Part shown: positions 9,035 through 18,325 of the stretch, piece by piece
Layout of the letters: each line of letters opens with the position of its first letter
Numbering within the stretch: the stretch's first letter is position 1
Assembly: GCA_946480825.1 (NCBI GenBank)
Contig: CAMLLG010000019.1
Span: 1 to 59,674, forward strand
DNA length: 59,674 nucleotides
DNA from: an uncultured Lysobacteraceae bacterium
Lineage (GTDB): Bacteria; Pseudomonadota; Gammaproteobacteria; Xanthomonadales; Xanthomonadaceae
Reading direction: 5' to 3'
Translations under genes and position numbers: made by a program
Notes under the pieces: generated by a model
Databases searched by the model: none
What the model was told of the DNA's origin: nothing
Seen by the model: only the letters and a program-made list of their open reading frames with translations

Positions 9035-9114
9035 TATCATCCCCTCGATTGCCATCGGCGGCGGTGCCGCACGTCCAGGGTACACAACGCGCACCCGGCG
9101 TGAGCGGGGTTACG

Positions 9115-9143
9115 CAGAAGGGCCGGCATGGCCGGCCCTTCTG
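9115..9143. terminator. Perfect palindromic hairpin terminator
   Basis: A 13-bp perfect stem (CAGAAGGGCCGGC / GCCGGCCCTTCTG) with an ATG loop lies downstream of the CxxCH lipoprotein gene on the minus strand. The core GGGCCGGCATGGCCGGCCC recurs at 11330-11348. Confidence 0.8.
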
Positions 9144-9190
9144 GATGGATCGAAGACCGCCCGGTCGCGCCGGGCGGCATCCGCCACAAC

Positions 9191-11128
9191 TCAGTGCACC
9201 ATGTCGAGCGGTTGGAACCGGATCGCGTGGAGCAGACCCGTCGACAGGCAACTGCTGTTCATCAGGTTCGCCAGGTCCTGCTGGCGACGCAGCAGATCAC
9301 CGAACGGGCGGGACGGGAATGTGTTGATCGGGTCCGGCTTGCTGAAGGTGGTGGGCACCGCGAGCGTACCGTTGCCCACCAGGAACTTCGACAACTGGCT
9401 CGCCGAACCGGGCATACGAACGTCGATATGGACGAACTGACGATCAGTGGAACCGACCGCATTGTCACGCGTCTCACCCCCGTGGCAAGCGTTGCAGGTA
9501 CCAAGAGAGAACTCGTGGCGTTCCTGATTACCGACGCCCGGGGCGTTCCAGACGGCGCTGTTAGCGAAAGAAAAATTGAAGTTGGAACCGGCCAGGAAAG
9601 GTTGTCCCGCCCAGCTCGTCGGCACCGTGTAAGTGCCATTGAGGATGGCGGCAGAATTTGTGTTGATGTAGTTCGCGAGCAGACCCGTGTTGTTGCGGGT
9701 GTTGTGCGGCGTCTGCTTGGTCGACACGATGTTCAGCATCGTCACCACCGGGCCCCTGCCCGGCAACACGAACTCACGCAATTCCCACAGGGGATTGAGC
9801 GCGTTCTCGTTGGTGCGCAACTGGTTCAGCGCGCTGCGGTTCGGCCTTGTCGGCGCGGCGTCGGCGGAGGTGAACTGATCGGTGATCGCCTGCAGCGCCG
9901 GATTGAACGCGGCGCTTCCGAGCGCGATGTTGCCCAGATTCACCCATTGCTGGGCGTAGTTCTTGACGTTGGTGCAGCCGCTGATCGGCACACCGTACTC
10001 GAAGATCACCGTGAACCGGGTCGTCGAGCAGCCGCCGGCGGAATTCCGGTTCACCACGCCGAAGACCAGCCGACCCTCGCCTGCGGCGCCGCCGCCGTAC
10101 GTCTGATTGCCGCGCAGATCGACGCGATTGACGATCGCCAGCAGACGGAACGGTGCGCGGTTGAGATCGAGCTTGCCGCCGATCCGCGGCCACGAATTCA
10201 GCACGACCGCACCGATGTTCGTGCGGGCCGGCACAGGAAAGGTGTTGATGGTGTGGTTGACGTTCCAGCTCTGCAGCCAGTTTTCGGTGAACACCGCCGG
10301 ATCGATGCCGGTGAAGGCCTGATTCGCCATATTGGTCATCAGCGTCTTGAAGGTCCAGGCGCCGTTGGGGTTGCCGGTGTTGTTGCAGATGTCGAAGGTG
10401 CGGGTCGGGTCGTTCACCACCGACAGATCGGTGATCATCAGCTCGCGCCGCGGATCGACCGCGGACGGCGGCATCGAAATCGTGAAATTCGGGATGTTGA
10501 AGGGCGTGGAAGTCGACCGTGCACGCTCGATGATCGCCGGATCGATGAACCCGAATTTCTCTTCGCCGAGAAATTCGCGATTCTCGAAAATCGCGGCTCC
10601 GGTGGCCTTGGTCTCGACGATCAGCTTCTCTCGATCCTTCTGCTCGCGCACGAAACCCTCGAAGTCGAAACGAACCATGCCGTTGAAGCGGAACTTGTCC
10701 GAACCGTCGCGTTTGAAGGTGAATTCGTCCTTGTCGACCACCAGCGGCAGGGTATCGGGCAGTTCCGAGCCCTCGCGGAAGCGGATCGACAACAACGCGT
10801 TGCCCGCGGGGTCGTTCGCGCTTTCCAGCGGCGTGAGCTCCATGTCCTCGACCGGCGGCAGTCGCGGCGCAGTGCCCTCCTCCGCCAGGCGCGCGGTGAG
10901 CGGGAATGCGGTCGCCTTGTTCGCCGCCCAGGTCCGACGCTCGGCCGACGAGGCCATCGCGTCCGCGGAGACGTCCGCGACGGATCGCCCCTGCGTGGCG
11001 GTCTTCGTGGCGACGGACGCGCTTCCTCCGGGCAGATCGCATGCGGCGAGTCCGCAGGTCAGGAAGAACGCGAGGACGGGTGTCCGCCAACCTGCGGCGG
11101 TGAGCTTCGTGGGTAGACCCTTGCGCAT
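9191..11128 (-). CDS. Large lipoprotein with a single CxxCH haem-binding motif
   Basis: A 645-residue exported protein. The N-terminal signal ends FFLTCGLAAC, a lipobox. The body has many aromatic and Asn-rich segments (NNTGNPNGAWTF, MANQAFTGIDPAVF) and no enzyme family I recognise. Near residue 545 is GTCNACHGG, a classical c-type haem attachment motif (CxxCH), so one covalent haem is likely. A distal Met ligand could come from the C-terminal QDLANLMNSSC stretch. The protein may act in periplasmic electron transfer or peroxide chemistry, which is inference. It sits alone between hairpins at 9115 and 11327. Confidence 0.75.
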   Translation of the reverse strand: MRKGLPTKLTAAGWRTPVLAFFLTCGLAACDLPGGSASVATKTATQGRSVADVSADAMASSAERRTWAANKATAFPLTARLAEEGTAPRLPPVEDMELTPLESANDPAGNALLSIRFREGSELPDTLPLVVDKDEFTFKRDGSDKFRFNGMVRFDFEGFVREQKDREKLIVETKATGAAIFENREFLGEEKFGFIDPAIIERARSTSTPFNIPNFTISMPPSAVDPRRELMITDLSVVNDPTRTFDICNNTGNPNGAWTFKTLMTNMANQAFTGIDPAVFTENWLQSWNVNHTINTFPVPARTNIGAVVLNSWPRIGGKLDLNRAPFRLLAIVNRVDLRGNQTYGGGAAGEGRLVFGVVNRNSAGGCSTTRFTVIFEYGVPISGCTNVKNYAQQWVNLGNIALGSAAFNPALQAITDQFTSADAAPTRPNRSALNQLRTNENALNPLWELREFVLPGRGPVVTMLNIVSTKQTPHNTRNNTGLLANYINTNSAAILNGTYTVPTSWAGQPFLAGSNFNFSFANSAVWNAPGVGNQERHEFSLGTCNACHGGETRDNAVGSTDRQFVHIDVRMPGSASQLSKFLVGNGTLAVPTTFSKPDPINTFPSRPFGDLLRRQQDLANLMNSSCLSTGLLHAIRFQPLDMVH

Positions 11129-11326
11129 GACGATTCACTCCTTGTGAACGGGAAGGTGCCGCGATCTGCGCGGTTCGCGTACGGCGCCTGTCCCGGCGTC
11201 CATGCCGCGTCCCTCGATACCCTGTGTCGATGCGTCGTCTCGGCTCTGCTGCCGACGTCCGCCGCAGATCCATCGCGATCGCGGACCGACTTTGAAGACA
11301 TCGTCCACGTCCACTGCATCCTAAGC

Positions 11327-11353
11327 AAAGGGCCGGCATGGCCGGCCCTTTTT
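11327..11353. terminator. Hairpin terminator, second copy of the 9115 core
   Basis: An 11-bp stem (AAAGGGCCGGC / GCCGGCCCTTT) with an ATG loop, located just after the rhlE-like gene on the minus strand. The 19-bp core GGGCCGGCATGGCCGGCCC is identical to the hairpin at 9115-9143. The longer T run is on the plus strand, the weaker side for the gene it follows. Confidence 0.75.
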
Positions 11354-11393
11354 CGTCATGAATTGTTTCTATCGAACCGATTCAATGCGTCGA

Positions 11394-12746
11394 TCACGCG
11401 CGCGAATCGCGACGACCGCCCTGCTTGGCCTGCCCCTGTCCGCGCCCTTGGCCCTGCTTCTGACCCGTGTGCGCATGCGCATGGGCGCCGCGATCGGCCG
11501 GCTTGCCGTGCGCGCGATGGCCCGGCTTGCGCGGCGCGCGGTTGCCGCCGGGACGCTGGCCGCCCGGTCGCGCCGCGCCCGGGGCATTGCCGTCGAGACG
11601 GATCGCACGGCTGGGCTCGAAGCCTTCGATCGCTTCCAGCGCGATGTCGGATTTGAGCAGACGCTGGATCTGGCGCAACAGCTGCGCTTCGTCCGGCGAC
11701 ACCAGCGACAGCGCTTCGCCGGTCATGCCGTTGCGGCCGGTGCGGCCGATGCGATGCACGTAGTCTTCGGCCACCATCGGCAGATCGTGATTGATCACCA
11801 GCGGCAGGTTCGGAATGTCGAGGCCGCGCGCGGCCACGTCGGTGGCGACTAGGATACGGGCCTTGCCGGACTTGAAGGCATTCAGCGCTTTCTGGCGTGC
11901 GGCCTGGCTCTTGTTGCCGTGGATCGCGACCGCCGGCAGGCCGGCGGTTTCGAGCTGCTCGGCGAGACGATTGCAGCCGTGCTTGGTCTTGCCGAAGATC
12001 AGCACCTGCTCCGAATGGCGGCGGGTCAGGATGTCGATCAGCAGGTCGCGCTTGCGCGAACCGTCGACAGGATGCGCGCGGTGCTGGATGGTCGCGGCGA
12101 TGGCGTTCTGCGCGGCGACCTGCACCTGCTTCGGATCGCGCATGAATTCCAGCGCGAGCTGTTTGATCTGCGATTCGAAGGTGGCGGAGAACAGCAGCGT
12201 CTGGCGATCGCCCGGCACGCGCGCGAGGATGCGCTTCATCGCCGGCAGGAAACCCATGTCGAGCATGCGGTCGGCTTCGTCGAGCACCAGGACTTCGACC
12301 GCATCGAGCTTGGCGTTGCCCTGCTGCATGTGATCGATCAGGCGGCCCGGGGTGGCGACGAGGATGTCGACGCCGCGCCGCAGGCAGTCGACCTGCGGGC
12401 CCATGCCGGCGCCGCCGAAGATGGTGGTGACGTTGAGACGGAGGTATTTGCTGTAGCTGCGCAGGCTTTCGGCGACCTGCACCGCGAGTTCGCGGGTGGG
12501 TACGAGAATCAGCGCGCGCGGCTTGCGCGGGCCGGTGGCGGGCTTGTTGCCCTCGGTCAGGCGCTGCAGCAGCGGCAGGCCGAATGCGGCGGTCTTGCCG
12601 GTACCGGTCTGGGCGCCACCGAGGACGTCGTGGCCGGCCAGCACCAGCGGGATGCCTTCGGCCTGGATCGGCGTGGGCGTGGTGTAACCGTTGTCGGCGA
12701 GCGCGCGCAGCAACGCGGGCGCGAGCCCGAGCGATTCGAATGACAT
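11394..12746 (-). CDS. rhlE: DEAD-box ATP-dependent RNA helicase, RhlE type
   Basis: A 450-residue DEAD-box helicase that unwinds RNA duplexes, with likely roles in ribosome assembly and mRNA turnover. The start MSFESLGL gives the normal Q-motif spacing (TTPTPIQAEGIP). Motifs: I, AQTGTGKTAAF; Ia, PTRELAVQ; Ib, ATPGRL; II, LDEADRM; III, SATF; V, ARGLDIPN; VI, HRIGRTGR. The core ends near residue 370 and is followed by a basic, Gly/Gln/His-rich tail typical of RhlE proteins that helps bind RNA. The longer upstream reading frame adds 42 unlikely residues. Assignment to RhlE rather than another DEAD paralogue rests on architecture. Confidence 0.9.
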   Translation of the reverse strand: MSFESLGLAPALLRALADNGYTTPTPIQAEGIPLVLAGHDVLGGAQTGTGKTAAFGLPLLQRLTEGNKPATGPRKPRALILVPTRELAVQVAESLRSYSKYLRLNVTTIFGGAGMGPQVDCLRRGVDILVATPGRLIDHMQQGNAKLDAVEVLVLDEADRMLDMGFLPAMKRILARVPGDRQTLLFSATFESQIKQLALEFMRDPKQVQVAAQNAIAATIQHRAHPVDGSRKRDLLIDILTRRHSEQVLIFGKTKHGCNRLAEQLETAGLPAVAIHGNKSQAARQKALNAFKSGKARILVATDVAARGLDIPNLPLVINHDLPMVAEDYVHRIGRTGRNGMTGEALSLVSPDEAQLLRQIQRLLKSDIALEAIEGFEPSRAIRLDGNAPGAARPGGQRPGGNRAPRKPGHRAHGKPADRGAHAHAHTGQKQGQGRGQGQAKQGGRRDSRA

Positions 12747-13140
12747 GTCGTGGAGCTCCGGTGGAATCGCGTCGGCGGAACGTTCCCGAAGGAAGTAGGT
12801 CCGCGGCGGACGCGAAGCGTTACTCGGAGCTTTCCAACCGCGCTGCGAGCAAGGGATGAGACGACGCGCCACATGGCGGGTCGTGTTCGGCGCGACGAAA
12901 GACGTGCGGAGAGTGCTGCGACACCGGGCGCCATGGGCTGGCGATGGCCGGGACGGCAGCGGCTGTGATCGGGAAAACGGACCAGCCGTGCGCGAAACAG
13001 GGCGGATGCTACGCGAAAAACCCGGCCACCGCCAGCAAATCCCTGAGCCGACTGGAATTTTCGCCTGGAACGACGCCCGGATCTGCCGACGTCGATGCCC
13101 CGACCTCGCGTCCGGACTTCACGAAACAGGGCGTCGGGCG
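12747..13140. other. Intergenic region / helicase leader
   Basis: Gene-free 394 bp between the helicase start and the stop of the MBL-fold gene. It probably holds the helicase promoter and a long 5' leader. No reading frame with a plausible start, strong hairpin or repeat was seen. Confidence 0.4.
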
Positions 13141-14514
13141 TCAGACATCGAGCACCAGTCCGGGCCGGGCCAGCGTGGCGCTGATGCCGTAGGCCTCGCC
13201 GATTTCGCCGGCCAGCGCTTCGCGGGCCTTGTCCTCGCCATGGACCAGCGCCAGCGGCGGACGATCGCGGAAATCGCCGTACCAGTCCATCAGCCCGCGC
13301 TGGTCGGTATGCGCCGACAGCCCGCCGACGGTGTGACGCTGCGCGTTCACGCGCACGTCGTGGCCATGGATGCGCACCCACTTCGCGCCGTCGACGATCC
13401 GCCGCCCGGTGGTGCCTTCGGCCTGATAGCCGACGAAGACCACATGGGTCTGTTTGCGGTGCAACCGGTGTTTGAAGTGGTGCAGGATGCGGCCGGCGTT
13501 GGCCATGCCCGAACCGGCGATGACGATGATGCCGCGCTCCATGCGGTTGATCGCCATCGACTCGTCGACGCTCTCGGTGATGTGCAGGTTCGGCAGCTTG
13601 AACGGGTTCGGATGGTTGCGCCAGACCCGCCTGGCGTCGTCGTCGAAAAGATCGTGGTGGCGATCGTAGACATCGACCACCTTCGACGCCATCGGGCTGT
13701 CAAGGAAGATCTGCCAGCGCGACATCTTCCAGGCGTCCCAATGCTTGGCGAACCAGTACAGCAATTCCTGGGTGCGGCCGACCGCGAACGCCGGAATCAG
13801 CACGCAACCGCCGGAGCGCCAGGCGTCGTCGAGGATCTCCTCCAGCTCGTGGATGGTCTCGGCGCGATCGCGATGCAGGCGATCGCCGTAGGTCGATTCC
13901 ATCAGGACGAGATCGGCCTCGGCGATCGACGCCGGGTCGCGCAGGATCGGCGTGCCCTTGGGGCCGAGATCGCCGGAGAACACCAGCGTGCGCCCGTCGC
14001 CCCACAGCTCGACGCTGCAGGAACCGAGGATGTGGCCGGCATCGCGGAAACGCATGTCCACGCCGGGGAACAGCTCGGTGCGGACGTCGTAGGGCAACGG
14101 GCGCACCTGGCGCATCGCCTCGCGGACGTCGTCCCTGGTGTACAGCGGGACCACCGCCGGTTGACCGCGACGGCGGTCGCGGTTGGCGCGCATGGCCTCG
14201 CTCTCGGCGATGCCGGCGGCGTCCAGCAGCATCACCGGCATCAGGTCGGCGGTGGCGGCCTGAGCATAGATCGGACCGCGAAACCCGCGCTGCACCAGCA
14301 GCGGCACCCGGCCGATGTGGTCGATATGGCCATGGCTGAGGATCAGGGCATCGATGGCGTCCGGCTCGAACGGAAACGGATCGGCATTGCGGGCCTCCGC
14401 CTCGGGGCTGCCCTGGATCATGCCGCAGTCGAAGAGCAGGCGTTTGCCGGCGACCTCGACCTCATGCAGGGAACCGGTGACCTCGCCGGCGGCGCCGTGG
14501 AAAGTGACACGCAT
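13141..14514 (-). CDS. MBL-fold exonuclease/RNase of the CPSF73-like (beta-CASP) group
   Basis: A 457-residue metallo-beta-lactamase-fold hydrolase with beta-CASP and C-terminal RMMBL parts, a group that cleaves RNA. The zinc motif HGHIDH is in the LSHGHIDHIG segment near residue 57, and DCGMIQGSP is near 30. Later ligands are in FRDAGHILGS and FSGDLGPKG. The C-terminal GLSAHTDQRGLMDW carries the conserved His of the RMMBL domain. The start MRVTFHGAAGEVTGS at 14514 is the standard N-terminus; the upstream extension is Arg/Pro rich and probably untranslated. A terminator-like hairpin at 14572 separates it from the secreted-protein gene. Confidence 0.88.
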   Translation of the reverse strand: MRVTFHGAAGEVTGSLHEVEVAGKRLLFDCGMIQGSPEAEARNADPFPFEPDAIDALILSHGHIDHIGRVPLLVQRGFRGPIYAQAATADLMPVMLLDAAGIAESEAMRANRDRRRGQPAVVPLYTRDDVREAMRQVRPLPYDVRTELFPGVDMRFRDAGHILGSCSVELWGDGRTLVFSGDLGPKGTPILRDPASIAEADLVLMESTYGDRLHRDRAETIHELEEILDDAWRSGGCVLIPAFAVGRTQELLYWFAKHWDAWKMSRWQIFLDSPMASKVVDVYDRHHDLFDDDARRVWRNHPNPFKLPNLHITESVDESMAINRMERGIIVIAGSGMANAGRILHHFKHRLHRKQTHVVFVGYQAEGTTGRRIVDGAKWVRIHGHDVRVNAQRHTVGGLSAHTDQRGLMDWYGDFRDRPPLALVHGEDKAREALAGEIGEAYGISATLARPGLVLDV

Positions 14515-14571
14515 GGGCTGACTTCCTCGAATCAGGCCATACCTTCGCCCGAATGACGGGTCCTGACAAGA

Positions 14572-14597
14572 GGAAGACCCGCTTGCGCGGGTCTTCC
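14572..14597. terminator. Hairpin terminator
   Basis: An 11-bp perfect stem (GGAAGACCCGC / GCGGGTCTTCC) with a TTGC loop, between the stop of the secreted protein (14627) and the start of the MBL-fold gene (14514) on the minus strand. It probably ends the upstream transcript. Confidence 0.75.
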
Positions 14598-14626
14598 GGA
14601 AGGAACCTTGACGCGGGCTTTCGCGA

Positions 14627-15667
14627 TCAGGTCCGACGCGCGCGACAGCACGTACGCGAAGCGCGCAAACTCGCCGCGGAGCCCGCGTTGTTCTGCGCCG
14701 AGCAAGTGCCGCCGGAGAAATAGACGAAGGGCATCTGCCAGGTCGACGACTCGCAGTTGGTCGATGTCTGGGTGTAACCGGCGGCGCAGGCGGGTGCGAC
14801 GGCGTTCGCCGTGGCGCCGGCGGCGACATTGACGGTCGTATCCGCAGTATCCACGCATTCGAACACCAGCGGGCCCGGATTGATGTAGTAGCCCACGATA
14901 TCGGCGACGAGGTGCGTGGTGGCGTGCGAGTAGACCGTCATTTCGTTCGCGGATGCGCCCTGGTCGAGCCTCACGATCGACGTGGTGCTGCGCAGGCCGC
15001 CGCCGTCGAAGTCCATGCTGGTCGAGACCGGCTGCACCGCGCCGAACGGGAAGGCCGTGATGTAGCCCGCCGAGGCCGGGAAAACGACCGTGAAGTTGAT
15101 GGCCGCCGCCGCGAACGAGCCGGCCGCGCCGACACCGCCGCAGTTGCTGTTGTTTCCGCCCTGGAACGAATAATCGGAGACCGCGGTAATGTCGAAACCG
15201 CGGCTCGTACCGCCCGTGATCTGTCCGCCGGCGACACGCGTATCGAGGATGCGGCAAGGCGTGACCGGCACGAAGACCAGATCGCGGTCTGCATCGCCGA
15301 GCACCTTGGCCGCCAGGCGGGGCTTGCCCGAGGCGTCCATCGTGAGCTGCGAACTGCCGCTGCGGGGCGCACTGCCGCCGGGCACCAGCACGCGGTTCAT
15401 TTCGTCGAACGTGATCGCGGTGCTCGCCCGCTGCAGGGTCGGAATGGAGACTTTGGCGAAGACCGGCACCATCCCCATCGCCCAGGTCCTCACGTTGGTG
15501 CCGTAAGCTTCCTGCACATGCCCGCCCCACTTGCTGACGATCTGGCGGACCAGCTCTCCTCTCTGCGCGCGTTGTTGCCCTTTGTCGGCGGCGGCAGCCT
15601 CGGGGGCCATGGACAGGGCGAACAGAGCGGATATCAGTAAGCCGGCGATCGGTCGTGTCTTGTTCAC
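14627..15667 (-). CDS. Secreted protein of unknown function
   Basis: A 346-residue exported protein. The start is a GTG at 15667, supported by a GAGGGG site 7 bp upstream and by a clean signal peptide (NKTRPIAGLLISALFALSM...EAAA). The mature part contains PVTPCRILDTR followed by Gly/Ser-rich beta sequence and a TTHLVADIVGYY segment. I have seen this combination in secreted proteins of unknown role in several proteobacteria. The C-terminal about 70 residues have several Cys that could pair. An earlier in-frame ATG would place the signal peptide internally and is rejected. Confidence 0.75.
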   Translation of the reverse strand: MNKTRPIAGLLISALFALSMAPEAAAADKGQQRAQRGELVRQIVSKWGGHVQEAYGTNVRTWAMGMVPVFAKVSIPTLQRASTAITFDEMNRVLVPGGSAPRSGSSQLTMDASGKPRLAAKVLGDADRDLVFVPVTPCRILDTRVAGGQITGGTSRGFDITAVSDYSFQGGNNSNCGGVGAAGSFAAAAINFTVVFPASAGYITAFPFGAVQPVSTSMDFDGGGLRSTTSIVRLDQGASANEMTVYSHATTHLVADIVGYYINPGPLVFECVDTADTTVNVAAGATANAVAPACAAGYTQTSTNCESSTWQMPFVYFSGGTCSAQNNAGSAASLRASRTCCRARRT

Positions 15668-15891
15668 GTAAAAACCCCTCGTTGCGAGAATTTGATGATG
15701 GAGTGCGTCGGGATGCCGTACTGCACACAAGGGGTAACGCATTACCGGCCCGAAACGGGCCACCCATGCCGACACGCATGCCGCTCGGCATGACCTTCGA
15801 CACCAGCCCGACGCCCGGCACCGCGCTACAGTCGCGGGTCGCCCAGCCGGGCGCGCCTGTCCTTTCGCATGCCCTCCGGGCCGGAGTCTTC

Positions 15892-18021
15892 GTGAACGTT
15901 CAACCCTCTTCGCTTCTCAAGCCGCGCGCACTCAAGCCACGCGTCCTGATGCTGTCGCTGGCCATCGCCGCGTCCCTCGCGGCCTGCAAGCGTGACGATG
16001 CCGCCCCCGCCGCCGATGCCGCGAACAAGCCCGCGGCACCGGCGCTGACCCTCGACGAAAGCAAACTGCCGCCGTTCAACCAGTTCAAGGCGACCGACCT
16101 GGATACCGCCAGGAACGCCTGTACCGACTTTTCCGGTTTCGTGAACGGCAAGTGGCTCGCGGCCAACGCCATTCCGGGCGACCGCACCTCCTGGGGCGCC
16201 TTCGAAATGCTGGACGAACGTTCGACCGCCGTGCAGCGCCAGCTCGCCGAACAGGCCGCCGCCATGTCCGGCGCGAAGGGCGTGGAGAAGATCGTCGGCG
16301 ACCTGTGGGCCAGCGGCATGGACGAGGCGAAGATCAACGCCCAGGGCATCGCTCCGCTCAAGAGCAACCTCGACGCCATCGACGCGCTGACCGACGGCGC
16401 CTCCGTGGCCGAGCACCTGCGCAAGCGCTTCGCCAAGGGCGAACAGGCGATCTTCGGCTTCGGCCCGAGCGCCGATTTCAAGGATTCGTCGATGAACATC
16501 GCCTATGTCACCCAGGCCGGCCTCGGCCTGCCCGACAAGGCCTACTACTTCGACACCGACAAGAAGGAGAAGCTGGCCGCCTACGAACGGCACATCGCCA
16601 AGGTGCTGGAACTGTCCGGCATCGCGACTGCCGACGCCGCGAAGCAGGCCGGGGACGTGATCGCATTCGAAACCCGTCTGGCCAGGGCCTCGAAATCCAG
16701 CGAAGAACTGGCGCGCGACGTATCGCTCTACTACAACCCGGTGTCGCCGGCCGACGCCGACAAGAAGACCCCGAACTTCCCGTGGAGCAAGTTCTTCGAA
16801 TCCCAGGGCATCGCCGCGCCGACGATGTTCTCGATGGCGATTCCGGAGTTCCACGTCGAATTCGACAGGATGCTGGTCGACACCCCGGTCGAGCACTGGA
16901 AGAGCTATCTGCGCTTCCATACAGTCGACGGCGCCTCGCCCTTCCTCGGCGACGCCTTCGCCGACGAGAACTTCAACTTCTACCGCAAGACCCTGCGCGG
17001 CCAGAAGGAACAGCAGCCGCGCTGGAAGCGCGTGCTCGACACCATCGAAGGCCAGGCCGGCGAAGCGCTGGGCCAGATGTACGTGCAGGTGGCGTTCCCG
17101 CCGGAATCGAAGGCGCGCATGGAAGAACTGGTGAAGAACCTCAGCGCGGCGCTGAAGGGCCGCCTGGAGAACCTCGCATGGATGAGCCCCGAAACCAAGC
17201 GCAAGGCGATGGACAAGTGGGCCACGTTCACGCCGAAGATCGGCTATCCCGACAAGTGGCGCGACTGGAACGGGCTGGAGACCTCGCGCGACAGCTACAT
17301 CGAGAACGTGCTGGCCGCGAACGAATTCAACTACCGGTGGAATCTGGGCAAGATCGGCAAGCCGGTGGACAAGACCGAATGGGGCATGAGCCCGCAGACG
17401 GTCAACGCCTACTACAACCCGCAGTTGAACGAGATCGTGTTCCCGGCCGCGATCCTGCAGCCGCCGTTCTTCGACGCCAAGGCCGACGACGCGCTGAATT
17501 ACGGCGGCATCGGCGCGGTGATCGGCCACGAAATGATCCACGGCTACGACGATCAGGGCAGCCGTTTCGGGCCGACCGGCAACTTCGAGAACTGGTGGAC
17601 CGACGCCGACATGAAGGGCTTCATGGGCCTCACCGGCAAGTTGATCGCGCAGTTCGACGCCTACGAGGCCGCGCCGGGCAAGCGGGTCAACGGCAAGCTG
17701 ACGCTGGGGGAGAACATCGCCGACCTCGGCGGTCTGGCGGTGGCTTACGACGCCTTCCAGCGCGCCAGCGAAGGCAAGCCCGACCCCAAGGTGGAAGGCC
17801 TGCCGCGCGAACAGCGCTTCTTCCTCAACTGGGGCACCGTGTGGCGCCGCAATTTCACCCCGGACGAACTGGCCGTGCGCCTGACCACCGACTCGCACGC
17901 ACCGGCCGATTTCCGTGCCGTGGGCGCGCCGTCGAATCATCCGGCCTTCGCCGAAGCCTTCGCATGCAAGGCCGGCGACCCGATGGTGCGCGACGGCGAC
18001 GATCGCATCGCGATCTGGTGA
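15892..18021 (+). CDS. M13 family metallopeptidase lipoprotein (PepO/neprilysin-like)
   Basis: A 709-residue zinc endopeptidase that cleaves short peptides in the periplasm. The GTG at 15892 has a GGAG site 5 bp upstream and yields a signal ending SLAAC (Cys32). The N-terminal M13 domain starts near residue 60 (FSGFVNGKWL). The zinc site is complete: HEMIH at 546-550 and ENIAD at 607-611, with NAYYNPQLNEIVFPA upstream as the substrate strand. The protein ends IAIW, the usual M13 C-terminus. A terminator follows at 18075. A second M13 homologue at 27090 has lost these zinc ligands. Confidence 0.93.
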   Translation: MNVQPSSLLKPRALKPRVLMLSLAIAASLAACKRDDAAPAADAANKPAAPALTLDESKLPPFNQFKATDLDTARNACTDFSGFVNGKWLAANAIPGDRTSWGAFEMLDERSTAVQRQLAEQAAAMSGAKGVEKIVGDLWASGMDEAKINAQGIAPLKSNLDAIDALTDGASVAEHLRKRFAKGEQAIFGFGPSADFKDSSMNIAYVTQAGLGLPDKAYYFDTDKKEKLAAYERHIAKVLELSGIATADAAKQAGDVIAFETRLARASKSSEELARDVSLYYNPVSPADADKKTPNFPWSKFFESQGIAAPTMFSMAIPEFHVEFDRMLVDTPVEHWKSYLRFHTVDGASPFLGDAFADENFNFYRKTLRGQKEQQPRWKRVLDTIEGQAGEALGQMYVQVAFPPESKARMEELVKNLSAALKGRLENLAWMSPETKRKAMDKWATFTPKIGYPDKWRDWNGLETSRDSYIENVLAANEFNYRWNLGKIGKPVDKTEWGMSPQTVNAYYNPQLNEIVFPAAILQPPFFDAKADDALNYGGIGAVIGHEMIHGYDDQGSRFGPTGNFENWWTDADMKGFMGLTGKLIAQFDAYEAAPGKRVNGKLTLGENIADLGGLAVAYDAFQRASEGKPDPKVEGLPREQRFFLNWGTVWRRNFTPDELAVRLTTDSHAPADFRAVGAPSNHPAFAEAFACKAGDPMVRDGDDRIAIW

Positions 18022-18074
18022 ACGCACGCACCATCGCGACTTCCGCAGCGGCTTGCGCAGCGGCGTTCGCAGGG

Positions 18075-18104
18075 AAAGGCCCGGAGCGATCCGGGCCTTT
18101 TTCG
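18075..18104 (+). terminator. Rho-independent terminator of the M13 peptidase gene
   Basis: A 10-bp stem AAAGGCCCGG / CCGGGCCTTT with an AGCGAT loop, followed by TTTTT. It lies 54 bp after the M13 stop and before the sigma factor gene. Confidence 0.88.
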
Positions 18105-18325
18105 TGGGCCGCACGGGCTGCATCCGCATGCCGAAATGCGCCGTATCCATCGGCATGCGAGCCTTCCTCACCCTCCAGCGTACCCGTCCCCACGATCCGG
18201 CCGCGCACGGCGCAGACCACGGTGCGTTGCGCAGACGCCGTCACGGGACGGGCGATCCCCACTTGCCGATGCCCCGGCTCTCCTTGAACATGGCGCCTCG
18301 CCCGCACGCCACGCCAGGACCCCGG

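Noticed and set aside
15826..18171. Leftward 781-codon frame opposite the M13 peptidase gene
   Set aside because: High-GC codon use leaves few stops on the opposite strand; the product is low-complexity Val/Arg/Gly sequence without domains.
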